Shown here: positions 47,217-59,600 of the stretch, piece after piece
Layout of the letters: every line of letters begins with the position of its first letter
Numbering within the stretch: the first letter of the stretch is position 1
Assembly: GCA_033032175.1 (NCBI GenBank)
Contig: CM065307.1
Coordinates: 1,364,001-1,428,000 of the forward strand
DNA length: 64,000 nucleotides
Direction of reading: 5' to 3'
Source of the DNA: Saturnia japonica
Lineage: Eukaryota; Arthropoda; Insecta; Lepidoptera; Saturniidae
The notes under the pieces: generated by a model
The model's database searches: none
The model's input: only the letters and a program-made list of their open reading frames with translations
What the model was told of the DNA's origin: nothing
Program-made: the position numbers and the translations under genes

Positions 47217-48600
47217 CTGAATAGAATTTTATACTAATGTTGTATAGACATTTTTGAGGATCTCTAACTACGTAGCGACTAATTTAGGGTTTTAGTATAT
47301 AACATTAGGTTCAACTTCCCTAATTACGTATAAGTTACTCTATACATTATAATTTTTTTTTTTGTAGTAAATCTCAAAATATTATGCACTTAGACGTTTG
47401 AATAGACTAATTTTGATTATCAAAATTTAAGCTGAATCTGTTTCTTTTTTTCTAAAGTTTAAAAATAATTTAAGAGTATCTCAATGTGGCGATAATTGGA
47501 ATTTACAACTTTTTATTACCTTTCAGGTATGAATTCAGGTAATAACAGATATTTTTTTGGACTAATCAATCAATGTATTATAATAGTAGCTAAAATATTG
47601 GGTTAATTTTAAACGAAATTTATCGAGTATAGTAACTAAAAATGTTAGATTTTTTTTTATAAATATTTGGTCAAAAAAACAATACATATTATTTATATTT
47701 GAAATGTTATACTGTAAACAGAAATATTAATGAAATTTGTAGTTTTATATAATTTAAAATGTTTGCCTATGCCTATGTTAAGAAAAAAAAATGCATTTCG
47801 TAACAAATAAGTACTTTTTTACAACACTCATTTACAATCTGATAGCTCTGTTTACATAAAGTCGTGAACCTTTTAAATATTTTTACGATCTTCATAAAAA
47901 ACACTCTATTCAAATCATGTACAATGTAAATATTTTAACAATTTTAAAAGAAAAATGTCTTTAAAAAAAATCATTGTTCATTACATTCAACAATTTATGA
48001 TGTCGCTATAAAAACTTGTTATCTCTGCATTGGTGTTATTATTTCAATTATGAACGACAAGAGCGTTTTCATTATGAATATATCTCAGATTAATTATACT
48101 TTTATTGACAAAGTGTTGTTTAATATTATTTTATACCTATATAAATTAGTTCTACAAGGCGGCTGGCGGCTAGAACAAGGGAATTTTCAGCACGATCATC
48201 GAAACGTAAAGATATTTATCATAGTTAACTCAATCCGGTGCCAATGTGAGTCATGGTCTAATGACCTATCTACAAACCGCCAGTTGAATATTTGTTGCCA
48301 AGCACCTATATATATATTCCGGTAGCTACACTTGAGAACCGGTTTACCACTAAACTTAGCGTATAACCATCTTGTAACACATCGTCTCTTAACACTAGCT
48401 TCTTGGAGAACACAAATGGAATAGGTATCTCTATCATATTTGTAAAGAGTAACATTTATAAAAGAAAAATATTCGTGCCCTTACATGCAGTCGACATAAA
48501 ACTACACAGTATAGTTATAGTAAAGTAATACATTGGGTTATAAAGTTCAAACATCTATCGTTCGTAACGACAAACGTCGCTGATTTTTTTCCTTACCGCA
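47217..48600 (+). other. Likely neuroligin 3' UTR and flank, no gene
   Basis: AT-rich sequence with homopolymer runs and no repeat family that I recognise until about 48.6 kb. This is unlike the introns and fits a 3' UTR. I do not see a clear AATAAA close to the stop, so the transcript end is not assigned. The short ORF at 48050-48325 has no recognisable content. Confidence 0.4.
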
Positions 48601-48686
48601 AGTAATGTCACGTTTCACATCGTCAAAGAAGTATTATTTAATACAAAAGAATTTTGTAGTCCAAGCGCACAGAGTCGCAAACAGAC

Positions 48687-48772
48687 CTAGGGCCTAGCAA
48701 GGTTGCCTTTCTGCAATAGTTAACGCTTGTTAACGTTAACGATTGTAGAAAGGCAACTTGGCTAGACCCTAT
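48687..48772. repeat. 86-bp palindrome, probable short MITE
   Basis: Left arm CTAGGGCCTAGCAAGGTTGC.. and the right arm read in reverse ATAGGGTCTAGCCAAGTTGC.. agree over about 38 bp with few mismatches. The centre is itself made of GTTAACG units. The end TAGGG(C/T)CTAGC suggests a hAT- or Chapaev-like MITE folded on itself. The transcript would form a long hairpin. Confidence 0.8.
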
Positions 48773-48834
48773 AGTATGTTTTAAACAAGTTATTTGTTTA
48801 TTTTGTAGTTCTTCTTTCTCTTACCCCTTAACCT

Positions 48835-49215
48835 ACTTAAGTAGGGTCGGCACAACATGTTTTCTTCTTCCACTCTACTCTATCAAATATCATCTCAGTA
48901 TTCACACCTTTTATACGCATATCATTATTCACACAATCCATCCATACCTTCTTCGGTCTTCATCTACTTTTGTATCTATCCACCTTTATACTTAACATTC
49001 TTCTAGTTATATAACTTTGATCCCTTCCTCATGACATGTCCATACCACCCTAGCCTATAACCTATCAACTTCTCTGTGACTGGTGCTATTTTAAGACTTT
49101 TATTTTGTACTTTTACTTTCATTTTATTTTGTATGAAGTCCCAAAACCGAAGTTTGGGTATTATATTACTTCGATAAAGTATGTTCAGGAATCCAATTCC
49201 CCGAAACACTATTAT
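48835..49215 (-). mobile_element. LINE pol 3' fragment, minus strand
   Basis: Minus-strand reading: APVTEKLIGYRLGWYGHVMRKG, then in shifted frames the 'MDCVNNDMRIKGVNTEM' and 'WKKKTCCADPT' end of a typical insect retroposon pol. Frame breaks are present. Poly-A is not evident. Confidence 0.7.
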
Positions 49216-49469
49216 TCTTATTACATTTCAAAAATATAATTATCGTTATACGAATAGTGATTTATTTCGCAACATAAAACCGAATTAGAAGAGTTTCTAG
49301 ATTCAATAAACTAAACAAAACTAACTATCGACTCAATTCTCTACAATTCAATTTACATGCTCTGGTACTTTAAGAGAAGCTCGTGGGTGTGAGTTTCAGA
49401 ATGTAATTATCGTTGTAGTATTTTTTTATTATTCAAGTTTAGCGAGAGCAGTGATCACGACTTAAAGAT

Positions 49470-49600
49470 AACGACTTACAGCAGTTACTGATGATAGAAA
49501 CAGATATCTTCGGATACATAGTTCATACAAAAGCTTACCAACTGATATATCTTTATATCTTCAGTAGCTAAAACAGTGTTTAGATATATTATTGAAAACA
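49470..49600 (-). mobile_element. MITE family M, second copy
   Basis: Related to 52658-52824: the central 'gcttttgtatgaacta' (read on minus) and the 'atatcttcagtagctaaaaca' end correspond to 'gctcttgtatgaacta' and 'atctccagtagcaaaatta' there. Imperfect inverted ends. Confidence 0.55.
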
Positions 49601-49984
49601 GCTGTTGGTAACATTGTAATATCGACCTTTTTTTTACTTTGATGAGTTTTTTCATCTGTTTATTTATTGTTTAGTAGTAAATGGTGTGGTACAGTTGGGA
49701 AGATGTTTGCGATTTGATATAATTGTCATCTGTGACTGTGGCCCGTTCAATGATTGATGATGTTGATGAATAAAAATTTATGTCGCCGGAAATGAAATGT
49801 TGCATTAAAATATAATAATAAACTTAAATCTATGGTAAATACACAAACGTGGTAGAAAAGTATACACGATGAGAAATAGTATAATGGTACGGGTAACAGA
49901 ATTAGAATTTGTAAAAACGACTTAAATTCTAATAAAGCTTTTTAACTTCTTGATGATTACGTTTGTCGGTTTTATACATGAATT

Positions 49985-50165
49985 AGCTCACCCGCGCAAC
50001 TTCGTTTGCGTCATTTAAGATATATATATATATATATGCCTTCTTTGATGAATGCGAAATCCAACACTAAAACATTTTTTCCATTCGAACTAGTAGTTTC
50101 TGAGATTATCGTGTTCAACCAAACAAACAAACTTTTCAGCTTTATAATACTAAAGTAGACGCTTT
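49985..50165 (+). repeat. Family J partial copy with (TA)n
   Basis: 'tagctcacccgcgcaacttcg' then (TA)n then 'aactagtagtttctgagatta' and 'caaacaaacaaact'. It keeps both ends of family J with the middle removed. Confidence 0.55.
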
Positions 50166-50319
50166 ACTCATGAGGCTTTTAGGTTGTAGGGTGATACCCT
50201 CAGGTTAGGTTAGGTTATTACGATCTATAAACTCTAGCTGATTAGAATACGCCATACTTAAAAGTGAGAACCTTTGACGTTTATTGTATTATAGTTTTTT
50301 GTTTAATACTACAAAGGTG

Positions 50320-50560
50320 TCAAACATGCATACGGCCCGCCTCATGGTACGCTACTATCGTAGCATATGGACGCTTGTAATATGACAGGTGTCACTAGCG
50401 CGTTGCCGATCTAAGTCTCCCTACATCAAGGAGCTCTGGAATCTCTACTCGCCGCAGGAACACAAGGTTATTTCGTTCCGATCTTCTGCTGGAAGAATTT
50501 TTTCTGTGTCCTACTTCTCTCTTTGAAAGGATCTCCCCATCCTTCCCCAAGAAGCTAGTG
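50320..50560 (+). repeat. Family H copy
   Basis: 'catgcatacggcccgcctcat', 'gcgcgttgccgatc', 'aaggagctctggaatctctac' and 'gatcttctgctggaaga'. Confidence 0.65.
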
Positions 50561-51164
50561 TATTAATCTTGATTACTTTAGGTAAAATTGCGTACGTATA
50601 AGTAACATTTACTTTATGACGTCAATATCCCCATGATCTCTCCACTACAATTTAGCATTTGGCATTTTCGTGAGTCTTTTTTTCGAACCTACTAGTTTAG
50701 TAAAAAAAAGGTTCATTAATCTGAAACTATGTCAAACCATATAAAAAAGATTAGATTAGGCAATTCCAACTTTACTGACAACGCGTTCGAAGAGTTCACG
50801 ATAAACGCAGGGACGGAATTGAACGAACTGTCGCCATCTCGAATGTCTTATTGTCTTTAGATTGTTGTTACTTTGAAAACGTCGCGTCTTCTTTTAACGT
50901 GTTGTTCAAGTTACAGGATTCTATTAATTTTTAAAGTTTTGAAATAAAGGGGAATGGAATTGCTGCTTACAACAAAAACGAGTAGGTAGGATAGGTATGC
51001 TAACTAGGTCACGAACACCATTCATATATTATAAAAGTCACAGTTATTCTAGTTTGGTTTGTCGCGTTTCGGGATCGCTCAGATGAAGACCGACATGATA
51101 GTAGCGACCGTCGAAGGATCGTTGATTCCTCGGTGATTACCGTCATTTTTAAATAGCACTGTTC

Positions 51165-51560
51165 TTATTTTCAAGATCTGTCACTGAATCGCGCTACATA
51201 CAATAAAAAAGAAACCATTGCTAAAATGATATTTATTGTGGCATCTAAGATCTTTAGCACACTTTCGCTGCGAAACAAAAATAGCGAAACCGCTGTAGTT
51301 ACGCCGTGACTTGACGTAGACATGTGAAATAGGAGCGAAACCTGTTCCAACGGAGAGTTTTCCATGGAAATTCGATGATGTCGGTAAAATGTCGCTCACG
51401 TCTCCGCGTTCGGTTCGTCATCTTGTTCTAGTTTCGCGTCAATTTCATAAAAGATTTGTTCCAATTGAGAGTTTTTAGTAATAGATTCGCGGCTTAGTGT
51501 AGAGTGACGTTTCACTAAGTGTAACGTGTAGCGTTTTCGCTTGATTTATTTCGCAGCAGA
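51165..51560. other. Unclassified GC-richer block with an internal repeat
   Basis: 'cctgttccaacggagagtttt' (near 51340) and 'ttgttccaattgagagttttt' (near 51455) are two copies of one unit about 120 bp apart. The ORFs on the minus strand overlap and are unrecognised. It may be a MITE, but no ends were identified. Confidence 0.35.
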
Positions 51561-52429
51561 GCTGTGCTAAAGGCCTGTACCCTGGGTTCCAAACTTGGGG
51601 TTATTACTCTTTCGAAGGCATAATCGCTTCCTTGTAATGGTAATATAGCATTTTACAAGGGAAAAATGAGAAATCCAGTGTGGCAATGAAAAACGCCTTT
51701 ATAGAGTTTATATTTATACTTTTCATTAAAAAATAAATTTATATAAATCGGCAATTTCATACCTTTTATATATAATTTTGTGCAATTTGTAATGGTGAAT
51801 AAATTAAGACTGTTTGCATTTTCATGTGTTGTTATCTCTGTGATAAAAGATTTAAGGAGGGTGAGGGGGTAAATGTATTTTTTTAATTGGTCTTAGAGGT
51901 TAAAAGATTGAAAAGACTAGGACCGCTGGCCTAAAAGTTCCAACATAGATTTACGATAATTTCATTTTTATACGTCATTATTATTCGTCATCATCATCTC
52001 TCCTGACGTTCGTTGTTCCTGATATTACGCTGGTATTTTTTTAAGAACGCTACCCTTTCCAACTTGGCCTCAACAAATATCCTTAAACCCTACTCTGTTA
52101 TCACAAAGAGGTAGCTCTGTAACGCGATCTTCGGATCACGATCTTTTGGAATTATTCCACAATGATCCCCCGTCTTTAGGAACTTGAGCTAACTGAACTG
52201 ACTAACTGTTTGAGCTAACTAAATAAGGTCACGCTTATATCCTAGGAGTGATTAATTTTATTTGTGTTCTATATTTACATATTCTTTAGATAGTAAAGAT
52301 TGGGTCGGTAGTATTACTGAAGTTTTGATTAATTGATTTTAAAAATACGCTTAAAATTATTTCATTTAAATTCCTGTTTCTCTCCCTTTTATAATATGCT
52401 CTACATGCTTTTAAAATAATTACAAGACA

Positions 52430-52650
52430 ATATTTAACAAAAAAGAACACCTAATTCAAGATTTTGTTTATACCCTGGTTTATCTTCAAAGTCGAAGGTA
52501 CAATGCAAAAATAGGACCACCCTTGAAGTATCCTCTTTCCAGTAAAAAAATAATTATTTAAACCGGTTTATAAACAAAGAAGTTATGGCTGGTCATCCAT
52601 AAAAAAGATAAAAATATACATTGAAATTGATAACCTCTTCCTTTTACGTC
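52430..52650 (-). repeat. Family A copy, minus strand
   Basis: 'tttatcttcaaagtcgaaggt', 'cacccttgaagtatcctctt' and 'ataaacaaagaagttatggct'. Confidence 0.7.
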
Positions 52651-52657
52651 CGTTTTC

Positions 52658-52824
52658 AATAATTTATCTAACCACTGTTTTTGCTACTGGAGATAGAACA
52701 AAAGTCTATTGGTAAGCTCTTGTATGAACTAACTATGCGAAGATACTTAAATGAAATGCAAAATCTTACCAAGAATATATCTTTCTATCTCCAGTAGCAA
52801 AATTAGTTGTTAGACCGATTATTA
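52658..52824. mobile_element. MITE family M, first copy
   Basis: Inverted ends of about 45 bp: left 'cactgtttttgctactggaga' and right, reversed, 'aactaattttgctactggaga'. Both continue towards 'ggtaag'. Non-coding centre of about 60 bp. It abuts a family A copy. Confidence 0.78.
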
Positions 52825-53569
52825 AAAATAGCATTTATTTAAATCTGTTAAAAATTATAAATAAAAGCTTGTTTAAAAAAAAGTCTTTTATTTAAAAAAC
52901 ATTCGTATCTTCTCAGCAAAATCTTGCATTTGATACCCGTATCATGAGAGTGTCTAAAAAATAAACGGTGGGCCATCTTTGTGTGTCCGCCATATTCAAT
53001 TTTAATATAGACGTCACTTATCTAACCAATCTAACCATGTATTGTAATCCAAACTAAATTTGTATTATGCATTATTTCAACTCATTGTTTAGTGGGGATA
53101 ACTGTTTTAAAATTTAGTTGCAAGACTCGACCCATACTAAATAAGCAAGTTTTAACTTGCTAAATAAAAGCTTGTGAAAAGGTAGTTACCATAGATCATA
53201 TCACCATCAACCAGGTTTATTTATATATAGTTTCAGTTGGAATATTATATATAAAAGCATTTCGAGTACGTCTATAGTTCCAAACAAGCAAAAAGTTAAA
53301 AAATATGGCGTGAAAATACATCTGTTTTGTTCAGACTCATCGAATCTCTGGGGACGAACTTTCGTTTTATGGAGATTTTATAATTGCTTAATTTTAGACT
53401 GCTTACAGTAGTGTGCTTTTAATGTCCACATAAAAGATTAGTTCCACAGTAAAAATTAAATGTTTGGTTTGAATTTTGACAACTTAAGGAATAGACTATC
53501 TGATCTAGGTACATAATATTGTTAGATAACTTATGCGACCTTGTAACGAAATTTATAAATAATTTATAT

Positions 53570-53940
53570 AGTACTAGCTGGTATCCGCGACTTTGTCTGC
53601 GTATTATTAGATATACACAGGCTGATTTCAGAACACGACAAACCAAAAGAAAATCACTATGTTTATGGTGGACGCGATCGCTACCACCTCGCTATATTAC
53701 TGCATATGAACCAGAAGATTTCAAACACGACAAAGCAAAAAATGTATAAATGGGTATTATATTTGTAGGATAACAGTGGTTAAGTTATGACTTTAACAGG
53801 ATAAAAAGTACCCTGTGTCTTATTCCAGGTTACAGACTATCTCCATGAAAAATTTCATCTAAATCCGTTCAGCCATTTTTGCGTGATTGAGTAACAAACA
53901 ACCAAACATACACCCTTTCATATTTAATATATTAGTAGGA
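53570..53940 (+). repeat. Family K, plus copy
   Basis: From 'tactagctggtatccgcgact' through 'ccaggttacagactatctcca' and 'ccgttcagccatttttgcgtg' to 'tttaatatattagtaggat'. It resembles the 3' ends of RTE-type LINEs. The 76-codon ORF at 53519-53749 is partly this repeat. Confidence 0.65.
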
Positions 53941-53999
53941 TAAGACTGGTGAAATACCTCCAATCCACGGAAAATTCCAGTTTTTTTTTTAATTCTTTC

Positions 54000-54240
54000 T
54001 AACTGACTACCCTGTTAGCCTCCGATGGCTTTTACTGCTTCACCGTGATTTGGGGGCAAGCGCTTAAGACACTCAGCCGCGAAAGTATAGACAATTGCTC
54101 GAGGGTGCCAAAGTGGCCGCACCTCGGCTTGGGCAGTTGCCGCGATTGCAATAAGTCGCGATCTGGCTAATTTCCTACTCCTACAATTCGAGGAAGGAAG
54201 GAAACATGTGTTTATGTATTTAGATCAAAACTCCAGATAA
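54000..54240 (-). repeat. Family D copy, minus strand
   Basis: 'gggggcaagcgcttaaga', 'gcacctcggcttgggcagttg' and 'aataagtcgcgatctggcta' are the reverse complement of 35330-35510. Confidence 0.7.
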
Positions 54241-54404
54241 CCTAGTGTTGTATTTCTACGGTGAGTAAGGTTTTCTGAGCTCCTTGGGGGAAGAGAGTCG
54301 AAGGGCGGCGACGCGCCAGCGATACCTCTGACGTTACAAACATCTACATGCCGTGCACTTGCTCAGCTTAGTTATATATTTAAAAAATGTATGTTCAAAC
54401 ATAA

Positions 54405-54715
54405 TCTATATATTAATACGTGAAGCAAAAAGATTCTACCCCTTTTTAAGCGTATTTCGTACTCGGAAGACTGTGAGATTTGGCATATTTTAATCTATAA
54501 TATCTGTTACTAATATATTAAATAAAATAAATTAATACTGCGAATCCTAACTTGCCCAGTGCCATTGAACTTAGACCTCCCAAAATATTGACATTGTCAC
54601 TCAAAGGAAAGTGACAGCAAGTGATGTACATAATACTCATAGTTTAGGTACTTGAATACTGCAAATGTAAAACAGAAAATAGTCTATGATCAAAAAGACT
54701 ACGACCGCTAGTACA
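54405..54715 (+). repeat. Family C copy
   Basis: 'ttaatacgtgaagcaaaaag', 'actgcgaatcctaac', 'aatattgacattgtcactc' and 'agactacgaccgctagt'. It joins the two halves that are separated at 6890-7710. Confidence 0.8.
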
Positions 54716-56029
54716 ACTAAACCTCTAAATAATGTAAAGAAATTCCCGTTGATAAGTATTTTACTCAATATTAAAAATTCTGCTTTGTAACTGTACGGGA
54801 ATGTATTAAAAGTTTTCCTATAAAGTTTCCAATCGTTGTGAATGCAAAGCCGTTCTGTTCGCTCGTTCGAAACATTAATTGAAAATCTGCGCGGATGCTT
54901 TATCCCGGGTTGAAATCAATGGCGGAATAGAATTTATTCATCGTAGTTATTTTGTTTTACTTTATAAAATATCTTATACCCGGAGTCTTCTCTACATAAA
55001 TATACGCGTTTATTTCCAAATTTCATTTCCTTACTACGTTTTCTGAGTGATTTAATGTTTTTTGGCGTGTAAAACGTTCTATAAGTTCTTCTACGGCCCT
55101 CTTATTATAGCAAGAGCTATGGTAGCCACTTATCATCAAGTGGGCCGTTAGCTTGTTTGTCACCTTTGTAGTAGGTATAAAATACCTGGTGGCAAGTAGC
55201 TGACGTAATTAACTAAAGAAATAAAACTTGGAAATAAACGCGACCGTACACCGTTTGTCTAGAATTCACTTTAATCGGTTGAGATTTTTCCAAAACAACC
55301 GCGTCCAGAACAATTCCCGCACGGGTTTACTGTAATCTTCATTTCATGTCACGACACGATTATTAATTAATCGACGATATTTTTTGCATGTTCTATAATA
55401 TTTTTTTTATCAATATTCTATTATACACTCGGGCCTTAGTGACACTTTTCATGATTGATTTAGAATTTTAACAACTTAATCATGTGAAAATTTAGAAGTT
55501 AATTTAGAAGTGTTATCATTTGTCAGCATCCATATTTTAGAATGCGAAAGCTGTTCATGCTCGATTTCATTATGGATTTCACATTGAATCTATTATATAT
55601 TGAATACCACTGCGCTTGATTACTATCCAGTATCCATACACTGGTTGATCCTACAACGTGACATGCCTAACAGTACTACTATCGCTGATGTTACACCTGT
55701 TATAAGGTGGTGGTGATAAAGTCGCACACATTTGTCATGTCCTAGAACCCAGTGATTAGATACGATACACTTAATTGGCACAGAACGTTTAACGTTTTAG
55801 ACCTTTTAATTTCGACATTAGCTATTACAAAGAAAGCTTGCAAGTTTGGATCATAAGAAAATATAATTTGGAGGGGAATTTTACTGAAATTTATATGTTC
55901 TGTATGTATTAAAATGCACACAGAATTGTCATCTATGCCATCCGCGGAAGCACAGTTATTGTTAAATTCTGGATTGCTTCTTCTTCATATCAAATCACGA
56001 AGGATACATTACACCCACATTCCATTTAT
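54716..56029. other. No gene seen
   Basis: AT-rich. A family H start piece on the minus strand lies near 55125-55180. The 64-codon ORF at 55914-56108 is unrecognised and enters a repeat. Confidence 0.4.
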
Positions 56030-56245
56030 ATTAGTTATAAGTAGTGTACCCGATGCGTATTTTGAGGAGTTCACTGGTGTATCTTCAAAATCGAAGGTTC
56101 AATGGTAATGAACTAATATGGGTCCACCCTTGAGACCACAAAAAAGAATCATCCAAATCGGTTGATAAACAAAGAAGTTATGGCTGAACATTCATAAAAA
56201 AATACATTCTAATTGACAACCTCCTTTTTTTGAAGTCGGTTGTCT
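56030..56245 (-). repeat. Family A copy, minus strand
   Basis: 'gaggagttcactggtgtatct', 'gggtccacccttgagacc', 'ataaacaaagaagttatggct' and 'gacaacctcctttttttgaag'. Confidence 0.72.
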
Positions 56246-57164
56246 TCCACTGACATAATTATATCCGATATAAATAAAAATTGCCTAAATAAATAAATAA
56301 ACAAGTATAATAAACAAAGTCGTGCAATATAAATGTCTTCACGAAATATCGTTTTCATGTTTTGTTTAGAATTTATTACTCCGTGATGTAGTAAGCACAC
56401 GCCACCTGCCGAAGCGTCATCTAAACTCTTGCTTTAAGGTAATTCATTTTGCAACACCCTACGCCCCACGGTCTTAGCTAACATCAGCCTTTATTATGAG
56501 AATATTTCAAATTGTAATAAACGTTTACAAGAATTTACAGGTGGTATTTTTGTTCTTTGCAATTTTTTTTTTACTAAAAAATCTTTCATAACTTTAATAA
56601 AGAATTGTTACCAGTTCTTTTCACATTCTCTTCAAGAATCTTTGCTTTTTAATATAAACAAAATTAAAGAGTTTTTATTTTTGTCTCTTTGTTTGAACGC
56701 GCTAATCTTTGAAAGTACCAGTTATTTTAAAAAAATATTTTTACATTTTATAGATTATTTATTGGGGAAGGTTATAGACTATATAACTTCACGCTATGAT
56801 TCTAAGAGTGGTCACAAATGTCAAAAAGTGCAGGTAAGTACACGAAGTTGAGATCAACACGGGTGCGTGAGTGGCGGAAAGATGGATATGTAATCGAATG
56901 AATTCAATTAAATAATTGATAAAGAAAATTTACACAGCTATATTTCGAGATACAATTTTTTTGGGTTCCGAAGTTTACAAGGAATCTCTATAATTTTGTT
57001 ATGTCCGTCTGTCTATCCGCGGCTTAGTTCAGAGATTCTTAGTACCAGAAAGCTGTAATTTGGTATGGATTTACATATTAAACACGCCAACAAAGTGGTA
57101 AAATAAAATCTTTTGAAAAAAAATTTGTTTAGGATACCCCCCCTACACGTATCATTAATACACC

Positions 57165-57525
57165 ATAAAAAGTGATTTGAAAATATTTTTTAAGTTAAGT
57201 AAAAAATATACCCCAAAAACTCGGCATTATGGTCCCGTTACGTTTATTTTAAATATAATTTTGTATGATAACAGTGACAAATTTGACAACTTACTCAAGA
57301 TTCTATCGTTTATATTTCCTGAATGATGATGTCACGTTTTCTTATCGGCATTTCGAATCCCAGACTCACAGACAAAAAATATTAATTTTCCAAAGGGGAA
57401 AATAAATAAATAAACAATTACTTTGTTCTTCTATTTATATTGATTTAGGTTTTTTATCTATAGACCAATATTACTCAATAATTTAATTTAATTTATAAAC
57501 ATGCAGTCAACTCGCGGATTAATAA
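57165..57525 (+). repeat. Family P, second copy
   Basis: Same order and orientation as 16930-17280, ending 'gcagtcaactcgcgg'. A short family B start ('gaagtgtctgtttgtaata', 57530-57580) follows directly. Confidence 0.7.
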
Positions 57526-57574
57526 AATTGAAGTGTCTGTTTGTAATATAAAAATAACAGATATTTACTGAGTG

Positions 57575-57690
57575 CATTCGCGGCTGAATGCCTTAAGCGC
57601 TCTCCCCCAAGCCTGGTGAAGCTGTCAAAGCCATCGTTGGCTCTATTTCTTTAGGACCCCTTAGGCTAACAGTATAGTCAGTGAGAAAGA
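57575..57690 (+). repeat. Family D fragment
   Basis: 'cgcggctgaatgccttaagcg' and 'aggaccccttaggctaacag'. Confidence 0.6.
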
Positions 57691-57854
57691 AAAAATCATC
57701 TATAATTTTGTTTTGGTTTATCGTGTTCAGAGATTAGTCAGTGTATATACAGTGATAAAGCGGGGTGGTAGGAATCGCGACCTCCATACACATAGTGTTA
57801 AATACATGTAAGGTTTTCTTTTGGTTTGTCGTGTTCCGAGATCAGTCCGTGTAT

Positions 57855-58405
57855 ATCTATACTATTAATAATTTAGTAAAGCGGACGAGTGTTTTTGTTT
57901 GTTTGTTTAAACATGGTAATCTCTGGACAACTGGTAGCAGTCGGATTCGAAAAATTCTCTTTGTATATAATGGACGTATTCAAGAAGAATAGTATAGGTT
58001 ATCTGGAAATAAGCTAAATCTCTCAGCTGGCATTAAAATTTTTGTTAAGTAAGTCGAAGTGAAAGTATTCTCGAACTGCTTTATCCGTGTGCGCTGGCGT
58101 AATGATTAATGATACGTAAATATAATATTCTACAAAAATATTGTTCTTTAGTATATCTAAAAAAGTCTCCGATAACATATACCTATTTCTTAATAGCATT
58201 TTATGATCATTATTTTTAGGCTTATCATTTTAATACTTACGAACAAAAGCTATTTCATCATAAAGACAATTTTATGAAGTTAAATTTGTATGTTATTTGG
58301 ACACATAGTTTAGGATTTAATGAAGAATTAAAATAATTTGTACTTGCGGGAAGTGAGAACAATTATGATAGATTACGTGGGTGAAACCGAGGGGCACAGC
58401 TAGTC
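57855..58405 (-). repeat. Family J, minus copy
   Basis: Reverse complement of 33190-33850 with an internal gap: 'gcggacgagtgtttttgtttg', 'tcataaagacaattttatgaa' and 'ccgaggggcacagctagtc'. Confidence 0.72.
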
Positions 58406-58775
58406 TATACATATATTAATACGTGAAGCAAAAGCTTTCAACTCCTTTTTAAGCGTATTGCGTGCACATAAGTCTTTGAGATTTGGCTTGGTTAAAGTTT
58501 ATATGGAGAAGGAGTGCAGAACGCTAATATTTATACATAATATCTGTTACTACTATATTAAGTTAAATAAATTAATTCTGTGAATTCTAAACGACCACCA
58601 CCATTGAACTTAGACCCCCAAAATATTGACATTGTCATCCAAATGAAAGAGACAGCAAGTAATGTAGATAATACTCATTGTTTAAGTTCATGAATACTGC
58701 AAATGTTAAACAGAAAATAGTTTATGATCAAAAAGTCGCTGATCGAATTTCGACCTTAGGGCGATCGCTATTAAA
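58400..58775 (+). repeat. Family C copy
   Basis: 'ctatacatatattaatacgtg', 'gtgcacataagtctttgag', 'ggagaaggagtgcag' and 'agggcgatcgctatta'. Confidence 0.8.
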
Positions 58776-58859
58776 CATAAATATGAAACAAAAGAGGTCA
58801 GGGTTAAACCGTTTTAGGCGTGTCGTGTTTCGGAATTTCAGGGTAGTAGGGATCTATAA

Positions 58860-58950
58860 AAGATTGGGCCGCGACTACCGCAGAGCCCAAGTCCGGTGAA
58901 GCTGTAAAAGCCGCAGCGGCTTTAGGGCCCCTAAGGCTAACATAAAAAAA
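58860..58950 (+). repeat. Family D fragment
   Basis: 'agcccaagtccggtgaagctg' and 'gggcccctaaggctaacat'. ORFs on both strands here (58678-59031) are repeat shadows. Confidence 0.6.
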
Positions 58951-59099
58951 AAAACTACCGCAGAGGTTAGGTTCGTTCCTCGGTGTGAAGCCCTTGGGTA
59001 AGGCAGCCGCCCACGCGATACAAAGTGACACTATACGTTCAACACTTAGCTACCCACATACAACATTACACACGTATGAACACACACACGTGCACACCT

Positions 59100-59600
59100 C
59101 ACAGGTATATAGGTTCTGTAAGGGACCTTTTTTTTTCTTTTTTTGCGCTAGTTAGACTAATGCGCTAGTTAGTGTAGAAAAACCATTCCGATCACTAAAT
59201 ACACATACGCATGGTTCCCTCCTTCCTCCCAGGAGGAGGGGAATGTGCATATGAGTATATGTTAGTTAGTTCGAATTGCTTATGATTAGGGAATTAGATA
59301 GATCGCGACCTTTTCGCATTCGCGACGACCGCCCGAGCCGAGGTTCGGCCACTCTGGCCCCTCGTGTGGGTCGTCACAAACTTTCGCGGCTGAGTGCCCT
59401 AAGCGCTCGCCCTCAAGTCCGGTGAAGCTGTAAAAGCCGCAGCGGCTCTGTTTTTGGATAGGGCCCTTAAGGCTAACAGTGTAGGCAGTTCCAAAAAAAA
59501 AAAAACTACCACATTCATGCCAATTCCGGTGAAGGGGTAAAAGCCACCAGAGGCTCCAGGGCCCCTAAGGTAAACAGCATAGTCTGTTCTATTAAAAAAA
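59100..59600 (+). repeat. Family D, longest copy with duplicated end
   Basis: From 'aaccattccgatcactaaa' and 'cttcctcccaggagg' through 'gcccgagccgaggttcggcca' to 'gcccttaaggctaacagtg', then a second degenerate copy of the end ('ccggtgaaggggtaaaagcc', 'gggcccctaaggtaaacag', 59530-59590). Class unknown. The 88-codon minus ORF is a shadow. Confidence 0.68.
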
